NCBI GenBank assembly: GCA_964638245.1 | Contig: CAZWZG010000090.1 | Location: 1-12,323, forward strand | DNA length: 12,323 nt | Source of the DNA: CAZWZG01 sp964638245 | GTDB taxonomy: Bacteria; Pseudomonadota; Alphaproteobacteria; Rhodobacterales; Rhodobacteraceae | Direction of reading: 5' to 3' | Part shown: positions 6,115 to 12,323 of the stretch, one piece after another | Layout: every line of letters begins with the position of its first letter | Position numbering within the stretch: position 1 is the first letter of the stretch | The notes under the pieces: generated by a model | Databases searched by the model: none | What the model was told of the DNA's origin: nothing | Seen by the model: only the letters and a program-made list of their open reading frames with translations | Made by a program: the position numbers and the translations under genes

Positions 6115-6716
6115 TTCGCACCAACGCGCAGCATCCGGTCGAGCATGATGGCGACGACCACGATGATGAACCCGCTTTCAAAGCCCAGGCCGGTGTTGAC
6201 CTGGTTCAGGGCGCGAACAACCGGAACGCCCAGCCCGTCCGCGCCGACAAGTGCCGCGATCACAACCATCGAAAGCGACAGCATGATCGTCTGGTTCAAT
6301 CCGGTCATGATCTGGGGCAGCGCGTAGGGCAGCTCGACCTTCCAAAGCGTTTGCCATGGCTTTGCACCGAAAGCCTGCGCCGCTTCGAGGAGTGGCGTAG
6401 GCGTCGACGATATGCCCAGCTGCGTCAGACGTATCGGCGCGGGGAGCACGAAAATTACAGTGGCGATCAGGCCCGGCACCATGCCGATACCAAAGAAAAC
6501 GATGGCCGGGATCAGATAGACGAAAGTCGGCAGCGTTTGCATCAGGTCGAGNNNNNNNNNNNNNNNNNNNNNNNNNNNNNNNNNNNNNNNNNNNNNNNNN
6601 NNNNNNNNNNNNNNNNNNNNNNNNNNNNNNNNNNNNNNNNNNNNNNNNNNNAGCCAGTCAAAGACGGCCTCTGCGGCATCATCTACGGGAATCTTGTTCT
6701 CTGTCAGCCAGTCCAC
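6111..6716 (-). CDS. choW: Choline ABC transporter permease (interrupted by a 100-N gap)
   Basis: Permease of the choline importer. The N-terminal 21 residues (DWLTENKIPVDDAAEAVFDW) and the last 146 residues are present. The latter contain the transport core with LDLMQTLPTFVYLIPAIVFF, the EAA-type coupling loop LLEAAQAFGAKPWQTLWKVE that docks on ChoV, and VVIAALVGADGLG. Between them lies a 100-base run of N. ChoW proteins are about 280 residues, so roughly 110 codons, not 34, should be missing. The in-frame appearance across the gap does not establish its true size. The start is GTG at 6716, preceded by the purine-rich AAGGGGTGGGG. The stop overlaps choV. The gene is probably intact in the organism. 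Confidence 0.9.
   Translation of the reverse strand: MDWLTENKIPVDDAAEAVFDWXXXXXXXXXXXXXXXXXXXXXXXXXXXXXXXXXXLDLMQTLPTFVYLIPAIVFFGIGMVPGLIATVIFVLPAPIRLTQLGISSTPTPLLEAAQAFGAKPWQTLWKVELPYALPQIMTGLNQTIMLSLSMVVIAALVGADGLGVPVVRALNQVNTGLGFESGFIIVVVAIMLDRMLRVGAK
6552..6651. other. Assembly gap of exactly 100 N
   Basis: A run of exactly 100 ambiguous bases lies within choW. This is the usual placeholder for a scaffold gap of unknown size. Sequences on both sides belong to the same gene in the same orientation, so the scaffold join is right even though the length is not. Confidence 0.98.
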
Positions 6717-6778
6717 GCCTACCCCACCCCTTGAACGGGTTGACCGGCGCGCACCCGTCAGGCGCGCGCCGTTTTAGA

Positions 6779-7705
6779 TTACTTGGCCATCATGTCCTTG
6801 GCGGCCATCATCGCGTCGCTACCATCGGCGGTCGTGACACCATCGAGCCAGCCTTCAACGACATCGAAGTTCGCTGCAATCCAAGCCGCTGCGGCATCGT
6901 TAGGCTCCTCCCCGTCGTCAAGGATCGCCGCCATGATCTCGTTCTCCATGGCCAGCGTGAACTCCATATTCATCAGGAGCTTGCCGACATTCGGACACTC
7001 GTCCACGTACCCTGCGCGGGTGTTGGTGAAAACGGTTGCGCCGCCCAGGTTGGGCCCGAAGAAGTCGTCACCCCCTTCAAGGTAGCTCATGTCAAAATTG
7101 GCATTCATCGGGTGGGGTTCCCACCCAAGGAAAACAACCGGCTCGTTGCGGCGGTCCGCCCGAGCGACCTGTGCGAGCATGCCTTGTTCGGAGCTTTCGA
7201 CGACTTCGAAATCAGCCAGATCGAACGCATTGTCGTCGATCATGGACTGGATCAGGCGGTTGCCGTCGTTGCCTGGTTCGATGCCATAAATCTTTCCGTC
7301 CAAAGCGTCGGCGTTCGCGGCAATATCAGCAAAGTTAGCGATGCCGAGGTCTGCAGCGGCTTTGTTGACCGCCAGCGTGTACTTTGCGCCTTCAAGGTTG
7401 GCCCGCACCGTATCGACCGTGCCAGCCTCACGATAGGGCGCAATGTCGGCCTCCATCGTCGGCATCCAGTTGCCGAGGAACACATCGATATCCCCCGCTG
7501 CCAGCGACGTGTAGGTCACTGGAACAGAAAGGATCTTCACATCTGTTTCATAGCCCAGCGCATTGAGGACAACCGAGGCCGCAGCCGTCGTGGCCGTGAT
7601 ATCGGTCCAGCCCACATCAGAGAAGGTTACCGTTCCACAATCGGCCTGCGCCACGCCTGCGGCCAAAGTCAGCGCAATCGCGCTCGTGCTCAATTTCATC
7701 ATCAT
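6779..7705 (-). CDS. choX: Choline ABC transporter periplasmic substrate-binding protein
   Basis: A 308-residue precursor with a Sec signal peptide (cleavage near AQA at 19-21). The mature start CGTVTFSDVGWTDITATT and the stretches ILSVPVTYTSL, FLGNWMPTMEADIAPY and VVFLGWEPHPMN are hallmarks of ChoX. The aromatic box that holds the choline ammonium group in Sinorhizobium ChoX (W43, W90, Y119, W205, with D45 and N156) is fully kept here as W33, W80, Y109, W195, D35 and N146, a constant offset of 10. Binding of choline, with acetylcholine or betaine weaker, is therefore likely. Three ATGs stand in a row. GGAG precedes the first by 8 bases. It is the first gene of choX-choW-choV-GNAT. No bet oxidation genes are in the window. 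Confidence 0.95.
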   Translation of the reverse strand: MMMKLSTSAIALTLAAGVAQADCGTVTFSDVGWTDITATTAAASVVLNALGYETDVKILSVPVTYTSLAAGDIDVFLGNWMPTMEADIAPYREAGTVDTVRANLEGAKYTLAVNKAAADLGIANFADIAANADALDGKIYGIEPGNDGNRLIQSMIDDNAFDLADFEVVESSEQGMLAQVARADRRNEPVVFLGWEPHPMNANFDMSYLEGGDDFFGPNLGGATVFTNTRAGYVDECPNVGKLLMNMEFTLAMENEIMAAILDDGEEPNDAAAAWIAANFDVVEGWLDGVTTADGSDAMMAAKDMMAK

Positions 7706-7772
7706 ATCCCGAACTCCCTGTTCTTGTTTTCACTTCGGATTAGGCGCGGAGTGGATCAGTTTTGCAACCGGG

Positions 7773-7784
7773 TTTGCGCGCAAA
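7773..7784. promoter_or_regulatory. Perfect 12-bp palindrome in the choX leader
   Basis: TTTGCGCGCAAA is a perfect palindrome 68 bases before the choX start and downstream of a TATAAT box, which is a usual place for a repressor site. A partial copy of one half, TTTTGCAA, begins at 7760. The shape, with central CG and TTG/CAA arms, recalls operators of LacI-type repressors, but the regulator is not identified. It does not look like the E. coli BetI operator as I recall it. Confidence 0.4.
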
Positions 7785-7815
7785 AACACGTCGACTGCAT
7801 CCGCGATCGTCATGA

Positions 7816-7821
7816 ATTATA
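7816..7821 (-). promoter_or_regulatory. Candidate -10 box of the cho operon
   Basis: On the minus strand TATAAT (complement of 7816-7821), a perfect -10 consensus, lies 110 bases before the choX start and 18 bases after the tRNA 3' end. No good -35 box is seen at 17 bases, which could mean an activator-dependent promoter. The tRNA sits immediately upstream. Confidence 0.4.
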
Positions 7822-7838
7822 CAATGAATGGGAAAGAA

Positions 7839-7925
7839 TGGTGCGGTCGAGAAGACTCGAACTTCCACGGGAGTTACCCCACAGCGACCTCAACGCTGCG
7901 CGTCTACCAATTCCGCCACGACCGC
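7839..7925 (-). tRNA. tRNA-Leu (anticodon GAG)
   Basis: The minus strand folds as a class II tRNA. The acceptor stem is GCGGTCG / CGACCGC. The D-loop includes AATTGGTAGACGC, as in leucine tRNAs. The anticodon stem CAGCG/CGCTG encloses the loop TTGAGGT with anticodon GAG (7889-7891), a long variable arm follows, and the T-loop region is AGTTCGAGTCTT. The discriminator is A and CCA is encoded (7839-7841). It decodes CUC and CUU. The same stretch in plus-strand reading frames is not protein coding. Confidence 0.97.
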
Positions 7926-7948
7926 ACTGTCTAGGCTTGGTGAGCGGC

Positions 7949-7977
7949 TCTTTAGCCGGTGAATTCGAGGATGTGAA
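7949..7977 (-). promoter_or_regulatory. Candidate promoter of tRNA-Leu
   Basis: On the minus strand TTCACA (complement of 7972-7977) and TAAAGA (complement of 7949-7954) are separated by 17 bases and place transcription start about 16 bases before the tRNA. Both boxes match the consensus only in part, but position and spacing are right. Confidence 0.4.
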
Positions 7978-7987
7978 GGGGGGATGT

Positions 7988-8015
7988 GCGGCGCGCGAGA
8001 ATTTCCGCGCGCCGC
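7988..8015 (-). terminator. Strong GC hairpin after the peptidoglycan-binding gene
   Basis: GCGGCGCGCG (7988-7997) and CGCGCGCCGC (8006-8015) form a perfect 10-bp stem with an 8-base loop, starting 8 bases after the stop of the gene that ends at 8024. No T-run follows on the minus strand (C-rich instead), so termination may be inefficient or Rho-assisted. It insulates the tRNA promoter from the upstream gene. Confidence 0.6.
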
Positions 8016-8023
8016 TGGTTCGC

Positions 8024-9388
8024 TTATTGAAGCGAGAAGGTCGGAAGCTGGGCTGCGCCGGTTTCAACGACCGGCGTGTCCATGGCCGAAGCCGGGTTGC
8101 CCTGAAGCTTGAGCGAGGCAGCTCGGATCAATTCAGCGCGCTCTGGCTGGCCGGGGTTGAACACCGGTGTCGACCCTGCATCCAGCGCATCCAGCGACAT
8201 CTGGTACCAGCTGACAGCCGAGGCCGTGTCTTCGGTCACACCAAAGCCGAGTGCACGGTGGTGGCCGATGAGTTCGCCGTAGGCTTTGTTTTCCGAAGCC
8301 GCAAGGATCAGAGCCGATCCGATGGCAACGTCCATGTTGTCCGTGCGATAGCCGACCGAAAGGCAGATCTTTGATGTGCCAACAAGCTGCTGCACCGTCA
8401 TGCCCGAGCCTGCAACAAACGTCGCCGTATCCGCGATCACTTCGTCGCGCGACTTGGTACCAAGCGCGGTGACAAGGTCGCCGACCAGAGGCGCCATCCC
8501 ATTACACTGCGCTTCGATCTGCGCGGTTGTGACGTTCGGGATCTGCTTTTCCAGCTGCTCGCCCTGCGCCATGGCATAAGAGCGTGCCACGCAAATCTGT
8601 TCACCGATCACTTCAGAGGCGTTGATCACTTCGGTCTGGAAGCCGCCATTGGTGTTGGTGACCATCGCTGTGGTCGAACAATGCGATGCCAATGACTTGG
8701 GCGCTGGTGTGCCAAAGAAGCTTGGCAGACCGCCGGAGCTTTCTTCGGTCGCCGCCGGGGCGCCGAAGGTTGGCAATGCAGATGCGCTCGCGTTTTGCTG
8801 GGTTGCGCCGAAGGCTGGCGCGGGCTGCTCGACGCTTGGTGTCGTTGCAAAGATCGCGCCGGGCTGTGCGGGCTGGGCTTGTGGTTGAACCGCCAAGACA
8901 TTCGGGTTGCCCGTCGCTCCTTGAGTCGCTTCGGCTTGATACATCGTCAGAAGCTGCTTTGCGCCGCCCGGTCCCGCGGCGACCGCTGCGGCTTGCGTTC
9001 CACCCGCCTGTGCCCGGTAATACGAGCTGATCAGGAAATCACGCTGAGGCTGGGTCAGTTGACCTGTGACCGGATAACCCATGTGGGCCTGATACTGGGA
9101 CGTCGCCGCGCGGGATTTCTGGCCCATGATGCCGTCTGCAACACCAGCATTGAAACCAAAGTAATTCAGCGCCGTCTGAGTTTCACGGTTGGCGGCACGC
9201 ACCGGGTTTGCGGTCGATACCTTTGTTCGCGGCTTTGGATTGTCGTTGGTGCTGCGTTCAATGGCGGCACCGGCAAGGGCGCCAAGTCCGAAAATTACTA
9301 GGTCATTGCCATCCGCAGCGGCGCGTGTGGCCGGCGCGATTGCCGTCGTCACGACAAGAGCTGCGATTGCAACTGATTTGGTCTTCAT
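8024..9388 (-). CDS. Secreted peptidoglycan-binding-domain protein
   Basis: A 454-residue exported protein. A signal peptide (1 to about 23, ending ATRA) is followed by a glycine-rich hydrophobic patch (IFGLGALAGAAIE, 32-44) and a PG_binding_1 domain (about 65-120: ETQTALNYFGFNAGVADGIM, then TGQLTQPQRDFL) that should bind cell-wall muropeptides. Residues 125-230 form an Ala/Gln/Pro-rich linker. The C-terminal domain (about 235-430) has four cysteines (237, 266, 295, 342), probably two disulfides in the periplasm, and I cannot assign it to a family. The short motif LP(T/S)F recurs at 205, 221 and the extreme C-terminus. GGAGAG precedes the ATG. No catalytic residues are visible. A structural or envelope-stress role is a guess. 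Confidence 0.85.
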   Translation of the reverse strand: MKTKSVAIAALVVTTAIAPATRAAADGNDLVIFGLGALAGAAIERSTNDNPKPRTKVSTANPVRAANRETQTALNYFGFNAGVADGIMGQKSRAATSQYQAHMGYPVTGQLTQPQRDFLISSYYRAQAGGTQAAAVAAGPGGAKQLLTMYQAEATQGATGNPNVLAVQPQAQPAQPGAIFATTPSVEQPAPAFGATQQNASASALPTFGAPAATEESSGGLPSFFGTPAPKSLASHCSTTAMVTNTNGGFQTEVINASEVIGEQICVARSYAMAQGEQLEKQIPNVTTAQIEAQCNGMAPLVGDLVTALGTKSRDEVIADTATFVAGSGMTVQQLVGTSKICLSVGYRTDNMDVAIGSALILAASENKAYGELIGHHRALGFGVTEDTASAVSWYQMSLDALDAGSTPVFNPGQPERAELIRAASLKLQGNPASAMDTPVVETGAAQLPTFSLQ

Positions 9389-9455
9389 GTCATCTCTCCA
9401 AAATAACTACGAGCAAACGCCTTCTGCTCTTGAACGTACCATGGCCTTGAGGGCC

Positions 9456-9476
9456 GCGCTATGAAATATCATGCGC
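9456..9476. repeat. Imperfect inverted repeat upstream of lipB
   Basis: GCGC-T-ATGA-AATA-TCAT-GCGC is an inverted repeat with one unpaired T. It lies in the 134-base gap between the divergent peptidoglycan-binding and lipB genes, 46 bases before the preferred lipB ATG. It could be an operator or a leader hairpin. No partner protein can be named. Confidence 0.3.
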
Positions 9477-9522
9477 GTTGTTAGGCGATATCAAAGGCGA
9501 AAACGCGCCGAATTGGAACAAA

Positions 9523-10170
9523 ATGGTCGACTGGCTGACATCAGACGGATTGGTGCCCTACGAGACGGCGGTGTCCGAGATGGAGAATCGCGTCGATCTG
9601 ATTGCGCGTGGCGAGGCCAATGAGGCTGTTTGGCTTCTTGAGCATCCACCGCTTTATACTGCTGGACCCCAAGCCCTGCCAGAAGATCTCAAGGATCCCG
9701 ACCGCTTCCCGGTTTATCCAACGCGACGCGGTGGACAGTACACCTATCACGGTCCAGGACAGCGCGTGGCTTATGTGATGCTTGACCTCAACCGGCGCGA
9801 AAAAGACGTTCGTCGCTTTGTCGAGCGGATGGAAGCATGGGTGATCGGGGCACTCGGGTCCTTCAACATCAAGGGTGAGATTCGCGAAGGACGCGTTGGC
9901 GTCTGGGTCGAGCGACCCGAAAAACCACCGCTGCCCGATGGCAGCCCGCGTGAGGAAAAGGTTGCGGCCATCGGCTTGCGGGTTCGAAAATGGGTCACGT
10001 TCCACGGCATTTCGATCAACGTCGAGCCTGACCTCAGCCACTTCGACGGAATTGTGCCGTGCGGCATTGCCGAGCATGGCGTGACCAGCCTTGTCGATCT
10101 TGGCCTTCCCGTGACGATGGGCGACCTCGACGTCGCGTTGAAGCAGGAATTCGAGGTGGCGTTCGGATGA
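9523..10170 (+). CDS. lipB: Octanoyl-[acyl-carrier-protein]:protein N-octanoyltransferase
   Basis: LipB moves the octanoyl group from octanoyl-ACP to the lipoyl domains of 2-oxoacid dehydrogenases and the glycine cleavage H protein in the cytoplasm. LipA then inserts sulfur. The 215-residue protein shows the family motifs: LLEHPPLYTAG (38-48), RGGQYTYHGPGQ (69-80) with H76, the catalytic lysine K146 in EEKVAAIGLRVRKW, and the acyl-thioester cysteine C180 in DGIVPCGI. A short proline-rich insert (131-143) is typical of Rhodobacteraceae LipB. I prefer the ATG at 9523 (MVDWLTSDGL), because relatives begin there. A TTG at 9478 would add 15 residues. The stop overlaps the next ATG. Confidence 0.96.
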   Translation: MVDWLTSDGLVPYETAVSEMENRVDLIARGEANEAVWLLEHPPLYTAGPQALPEDLKDPDRFPVYPTRRGGQYTYHGPGQRVAYVMLDLNRREKDVRRFVERMEAWVIGALGSFNIKGEIREGRVGVWVERPEKPPLPDGSPREEKVAAIGLRVRKWVTFHGISINVEPDLSHFDGIVPCGIAEHGVTSLVDLGLPVTMGDLDVALKQEFEVAFG

Positions 10171-10724
10171 CCGACCTGTCGCTTGAAACCCGAGAAGGCT
10201 TGCCCGACGCCCTTCGTGTCCTGCTTGACGCCTATCCCCGCGATGGTTGGAGTCCAGACACACTAGATCAACTGACGTCTTTCTGGCTCCAGCGGCACAT
10301 GATGTTCCGCCGCATGCTCGGCCACATGGTGGATGATGCAAAGAAATTGGCCGACGGCGCCATGGATCCTGACATCTATGCCCGTCATCTGGCTCAGCTG
10401 GGCTCCCATTTCGTCCAAGACCTCCATGGTCACCATCACATTGAAGATGAAGCTTATTTTCCCAAGCTTGTCGTTATGGACGCACGGCTCGAGCGTGGTT
10501 TTGAGATTCTTGATGCCGACCACAAAGCGATCGACAAACACCTAAATGACTTCGTGAACAGCGCCAACGCCTTGATCAGCGCGCATGCTGACGATCGCCT
10601 TGAGAAAGGCGCGCCGTTTCTGGACACGCTGGAGCGCTTGCAAGGGTTTCTTCACCGCCATCTCGTCGACGAAGAAGACCTCGTTGTGCCGGTCATTCTT
10701 AAATACGGACCGCCAGACCATTGA
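10167..10724 (+). CDS. Hemerythrin-domain (HHE) protein
   Basis: A 185-residue cytoplasmic four-helix protein with a probable diiron site. Candidate ligands in order are H44, H91 and E95 (the HxxxE of HHHIEDEAYFP), H119 (DADHKAI), and H165 with E169 (HRHLVDEEDLVVP). Bacterial members bind oxygen or nitric oxide, store iron, or repair iron-sulfur clusters. Which applies is not visible. The ATG overlaps the lipB stop as ATGA, so translation is coupled. The link to lipB could concern lipoate synthesis, whose LipA step needs iron-sulfur clusters, but this is inference. The longer frame starting at 10059 lies inside lipB and is not the gene start. Confidence 0.9.
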   Translation: MTDLSLETREGLPDALRVLLDAYPRDGWSPDTLDQLTSFWLQRHMMFRRMLGHMVDDAKKLADGAMDPDIYARHLAQLGSHFVQDLHGHHHIEDEAYFPKLVVMDARLERGFEILDADHKAIDKHLNDFVNSANALISAHADDRLEKGAPFLDTLERLQGFLHRHLVDEEDLVVPVILKYGPPDH

Positions 10725-11386
10725 CGACAACCGCCCAAAAACTCGTCGCCGAAGCACTTGGAACAGGGCTGCTCGTGGCGACCGTGGTCGGATCGGGAAT
10801 CATGGCGGATCGGCTGACCGATGATGTTGCGCTGGCGCTCTTGGGGAACACCCTACCAACCGGGGCGATCCTTGTGGTCCTTATCACGACGCTTGGCCCC
10901 GTTTCGGGGGCTCATTTTAATCCGGCTGTGAGTTTCGCCTTTGCCTTGCGAGGCGAAATCAGTGTTGGCCTGACGCTAGCCTACGTCCTTACCCAGATTT
11001 TGGGCGGGGTTCTGGGGACATGGGCGGCTCACGGGATGTTCGAACTCGATCTCTGGCAGGTTGCGCAGACCGTCCGCGCTGGACCCGCCCAAGGCTTTTC
11101 CGAGGTCGTGGCGACTTTCGGCCTCGTTTTTACGATCCTGGCTGGCCTCAAGCACCGGGCCGACGCGATACCATGGCTGGTCGGGCTTTACATCACAGCG
11201 GCCTATTGGTTCACCGCCTCGACCAGTTTTGCGAACCCCGCGGTGGCGATGGCGCGGTCGATCAGTGACACGTTTGCCGGTATTCGACCTCAGGATCTTG
11301 CGATGTTCATTTCTGCCGAGCTGGTCGGCGCAGCGCTCGCAACGGCCCTGGCCGCCTGGCTTTTTGCTGATCGCGGCGCCTCCTAA
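10721..11386 (+). CDS. Aquaporin/MIP-family channel with atypical selectivity filter (AqpS-like)
   Basis: A 221-residue inner-membrane channel with six transmembrane segments and both half-helices: SGAHFNPAVS (N67-P68-A69) and SFANPAVAMAR (N172-P173-A174). The start is TTG at 10721, overlapping the hemerythrin stop as TTGA, so it is coupled. The residue after the second NPA is V175, where nearly all aquaporins have the filter arginine. Position -3 is serine, and the equivalent of GlpF W48 is a small residue. This open filter resembles Sinorhizobium AqpS, in which V177 replaces the arginine and which conducts methylated arsenicals. No arsenic genes are nearby, so the solute here remains open. 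Water or glycerol flow through a standard filter seems unlikely. Confidence 0.88.
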   Translation: MTTTAQKLVAEALGTGLLVATVVGSGIMADRLTDDVALALLGNTLPTGAILVVLITTLGPVSGAHFNPAVSFAFALRGEISVGLTLAYVLTQILGGVLGTWAAHGMFELDLWQVAQTVRAGPAQGFSEVVATFGLVFTILAGLKHRADAIPWLVGLYITAAYWFTASTSFANPAVAMARSISDTFAGIRPQDLAMFISAELVGAALATALAAWLFADRGAS

Positions 11387-11435
11387 GGCAAAATAACCGC
11401 GTCATTTTAGCGCCCGACAAAGACCATTTCGGCCA

Positions 11436-11462
11436 TTGCAGCGGGTGCCATAGCCTTCTAAT
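11436..11462 (+). promoter_or_regulatory. Candidate promoter of ctaD
   Basis: TTGCAG (11436-11441) and TCTAAT (11457-11462) resemble -35 and -10 boxes with a short 15-base spacer, in the 138-base gap before ctaD. The spacing is below optimum, so this is a weak candidate. No terminator for the preceding aquaporin gene was found in the gap. Confidence 0.3.
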
Positions 11463-11524
11463 AGTTGTCCAACCGCCTGGGGCGAACCCTGTGGCATCGA
11501 ACGGGACCGATTAGGAGGCACCTA

Positions 11525-12323
11525 ATGGCAGACGCAGCCATTCAAGGCCACGAAGACCATCACGACACGCGGAGCTTCTTTGTTCGCTGGTTCATGTCAA
11601 CGAACCACAAGGACATCGGGATCCTGTACCTTTTCACCTCGGCTTTCGTCGGCTTTATCGCGGTAGCCTTCACAGTCTACATGCGCATGGAGCTGATGTC
11701 GCCGGGCATTCAGTTCATGTATCTGCCCTGGGTCGGCACGCTAGACGCCGTCGCCACGAACTTTGAAGCCGCGCGGACTGCGATGGCCGCAGCGGGCGGC
11801 GTTGTCGGGGAAAGCACCCTTGCAGGCCTTGAGTCGATGCTGGCAAGCCTTCCGCAAGACGCTGATGGACGGATTACGATTGAAGGCGGCGATCGCCGCG
11901 AGGTTGTGAACCTGCTCGAAGGCCTTATTGCACAGGCAAATGAAGGCCAGGGTGTCGCGCTTCATGCCCTTCTGAACGAGCTCGATGGCGACCCGAACGG
12001 CCACGTGTGGAACGTGATGATCACGGCCCACGGCATCCTGATGATGTTCTTCGTGGTGATCCCGGCCCTGTTTGGTGGCTTTGGCAACTACTTCATGCCA
12101 CTCCAGATCGGCGCGCCGGACATGGCGTTCCCACGCCTGAACAACCTCAGCTACTGGCTTTATGTTGCTGGTTCCTGCCTTGCCATTGCGAGTGTGATCT
12201 CACCAGGTGGCAACGGTCAGCTTGGATCTGGCGTCGGTTGGGTCCTGTACCCGCCTCTGTCGACCAATGAGCAAGGCTACTCGATGGACCTCGCGATCTT
12301 TGCGGTCCACGTCTCGGGTGCCT
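11525..12323 (+). CDS. ctaD: Cytochrome c oxidase subunit I, aa3 type, with extended first periplasmic loop (3'-truncated)
   Basis: The first 266 residues of the heme-copper oxidase catalytic subunit, embedded in the inner membrane. MADAAIQGHEDHHDTR and RWFMSTNHKDIGILYLF match the Paracoccus protein closely. Helix II carries the heme a ligand H169 in VMITAHGILMMFF. The D-channel entrance is present as D199 and N206 (APDMAFPRLNNLSYW). All these numbers are 75 higher than in Paracoccus. The difference lies wholly in the loop between helices I and II (about residues 66-157), which is longer, acidic, rich in alanine and leucine, and predicted helical. AGGAGG (11513-11518) sits 6 bases before the ATG. 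The gene runs off the window, so helices with the CuB and heme a3 ligands are not seen. Confidence 0.95.
   Translation, partial: MADAAIQGHEDHHDTRSFFVRWFMSTNHKDIGILYLFTSAFVGFIAVAFTVYMRMELMSPGIQFMYLPWVGTLDAVATNFEAARTAMAAAGGVVGESTLAGLESMLASLPQDADGRITIEGGDRREVVNLLEGLIAQANEGQGVALHALLNELDGDPNGHVWNVMITAHGILMMFFVVIPALFGGFGNYFMPLQIGAPDMAFPRLNNLSYWLYVAGSCLAIASVISPGGNGQLGSGVGWVLYPPLSTNEQGYSMDLAIFAVHVSGA

Noticed and set aside
5659..6327. 222-codon plus-strand frame opposite choV/choW
   Set aside because: The opposite strand carries complete ABC ATPase motifs and permease segments. This frame has no domain and no ribosome site.
7988..8015. Possible CRISPR-like or mobile-element terminal repeat
   Set aside because: A single hairpin with no repeated units, no transposase and no target duplication. 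Its place after a stop codon fits a terminator.
6731..8374. Long open frame of 547 codons on the plus strand
   Set aside because: It is antisense to choX, the tRNA and the peptidoglycan-binding gene. Its composition is that of a shadow frame (rich in R, H, C), and it crosses a structured tRNA gene.
9461..9484. Seven-codon leader peptide (ATG to TAG) before lipB
   Set aside because: No ribosome site, no run of regulatory codons and no following attenuator. The ATG is part of an inverted repeat, so it is probably chance.
9541..10341. 266-codon minus-strand frame opposite lipB
   Set aside because: LipB catalytic motifs are intact on the plus strand. The antisense frame shows only mirrored composition.

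Overview
The window is a metagenome-style scaffold that joins two unrelated genomes. Bases 1 to about 1780 are moderate in GC, have no clear Shine-Dalgarno sites and look like Bacteroidota, probably a Saprospiria/Lewinella-type marine member. From about 1790 to the end the sequence is GC-rich and typical of Rhodobacteraceae (Roseobacter group). The change falls inside two truncated reading frames: an outer-membrane barrel gene loses its 3' end and a medium-chain dehydrogenase gene loses all but its last 33 or so codons. I read this as an assembly chimera. A second defect is a run of exactly 100 N inside a permease gene (6552-6651).

The Bacteroidota part (1-~1780) holds the C-terminal end of an outer-membrane beta-barrel protein, an ECF sigma factor, and an overlapping gene for a protein with a short cytoplasmic head, one transmembrane helix, a long low-complexity periplasmic linker and a C-terminal beta-barrel. 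This is the architecture of the recently described dual membrane-spanning anti-sigma factors (Das/Dma pairs of Bacteroides), in which one chain would bridge inner and outer membrane and control its sigma factor. It is the most unusual system in the window.

The alphaproteobacterial part begins with the dehydrogenase tail, which is convergent with a LysR regulator. A divergent DUF1127 mini-protein follows, then a Bax-inhibitor-1 family membrane protein with a clear terminator, and a small lipoprotein on the minus strand. The minus-strand operon choX-choW-choV-GNAT encodes a choline ABC importer (periplasmic binding protein with its aromatic box intact, permease broken by the N-gap, ATPase with a CBS domain) and an acetyltransferase. 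Upstream of it lie tRNA-Leu(GAG) and a periplasmic peptidoglycan-binding-domain protein, both on the minus strand.

On the plus strand, lipB (octanoyltransferase), a hemerythrin-domain gene and an aquaporin-family gene overlap by 4 bases at each junction and probably form one translationally coupled operon. The aquaporin has valine in place of the selectivity-filter arginine (NPAV), as in the arsenical channel AqpS. The window ends inside ctaD, cytochrome c oxidase subunit I. Its first periplasmic loop carries about 75 extra residues compared with the Paracoccus protein.
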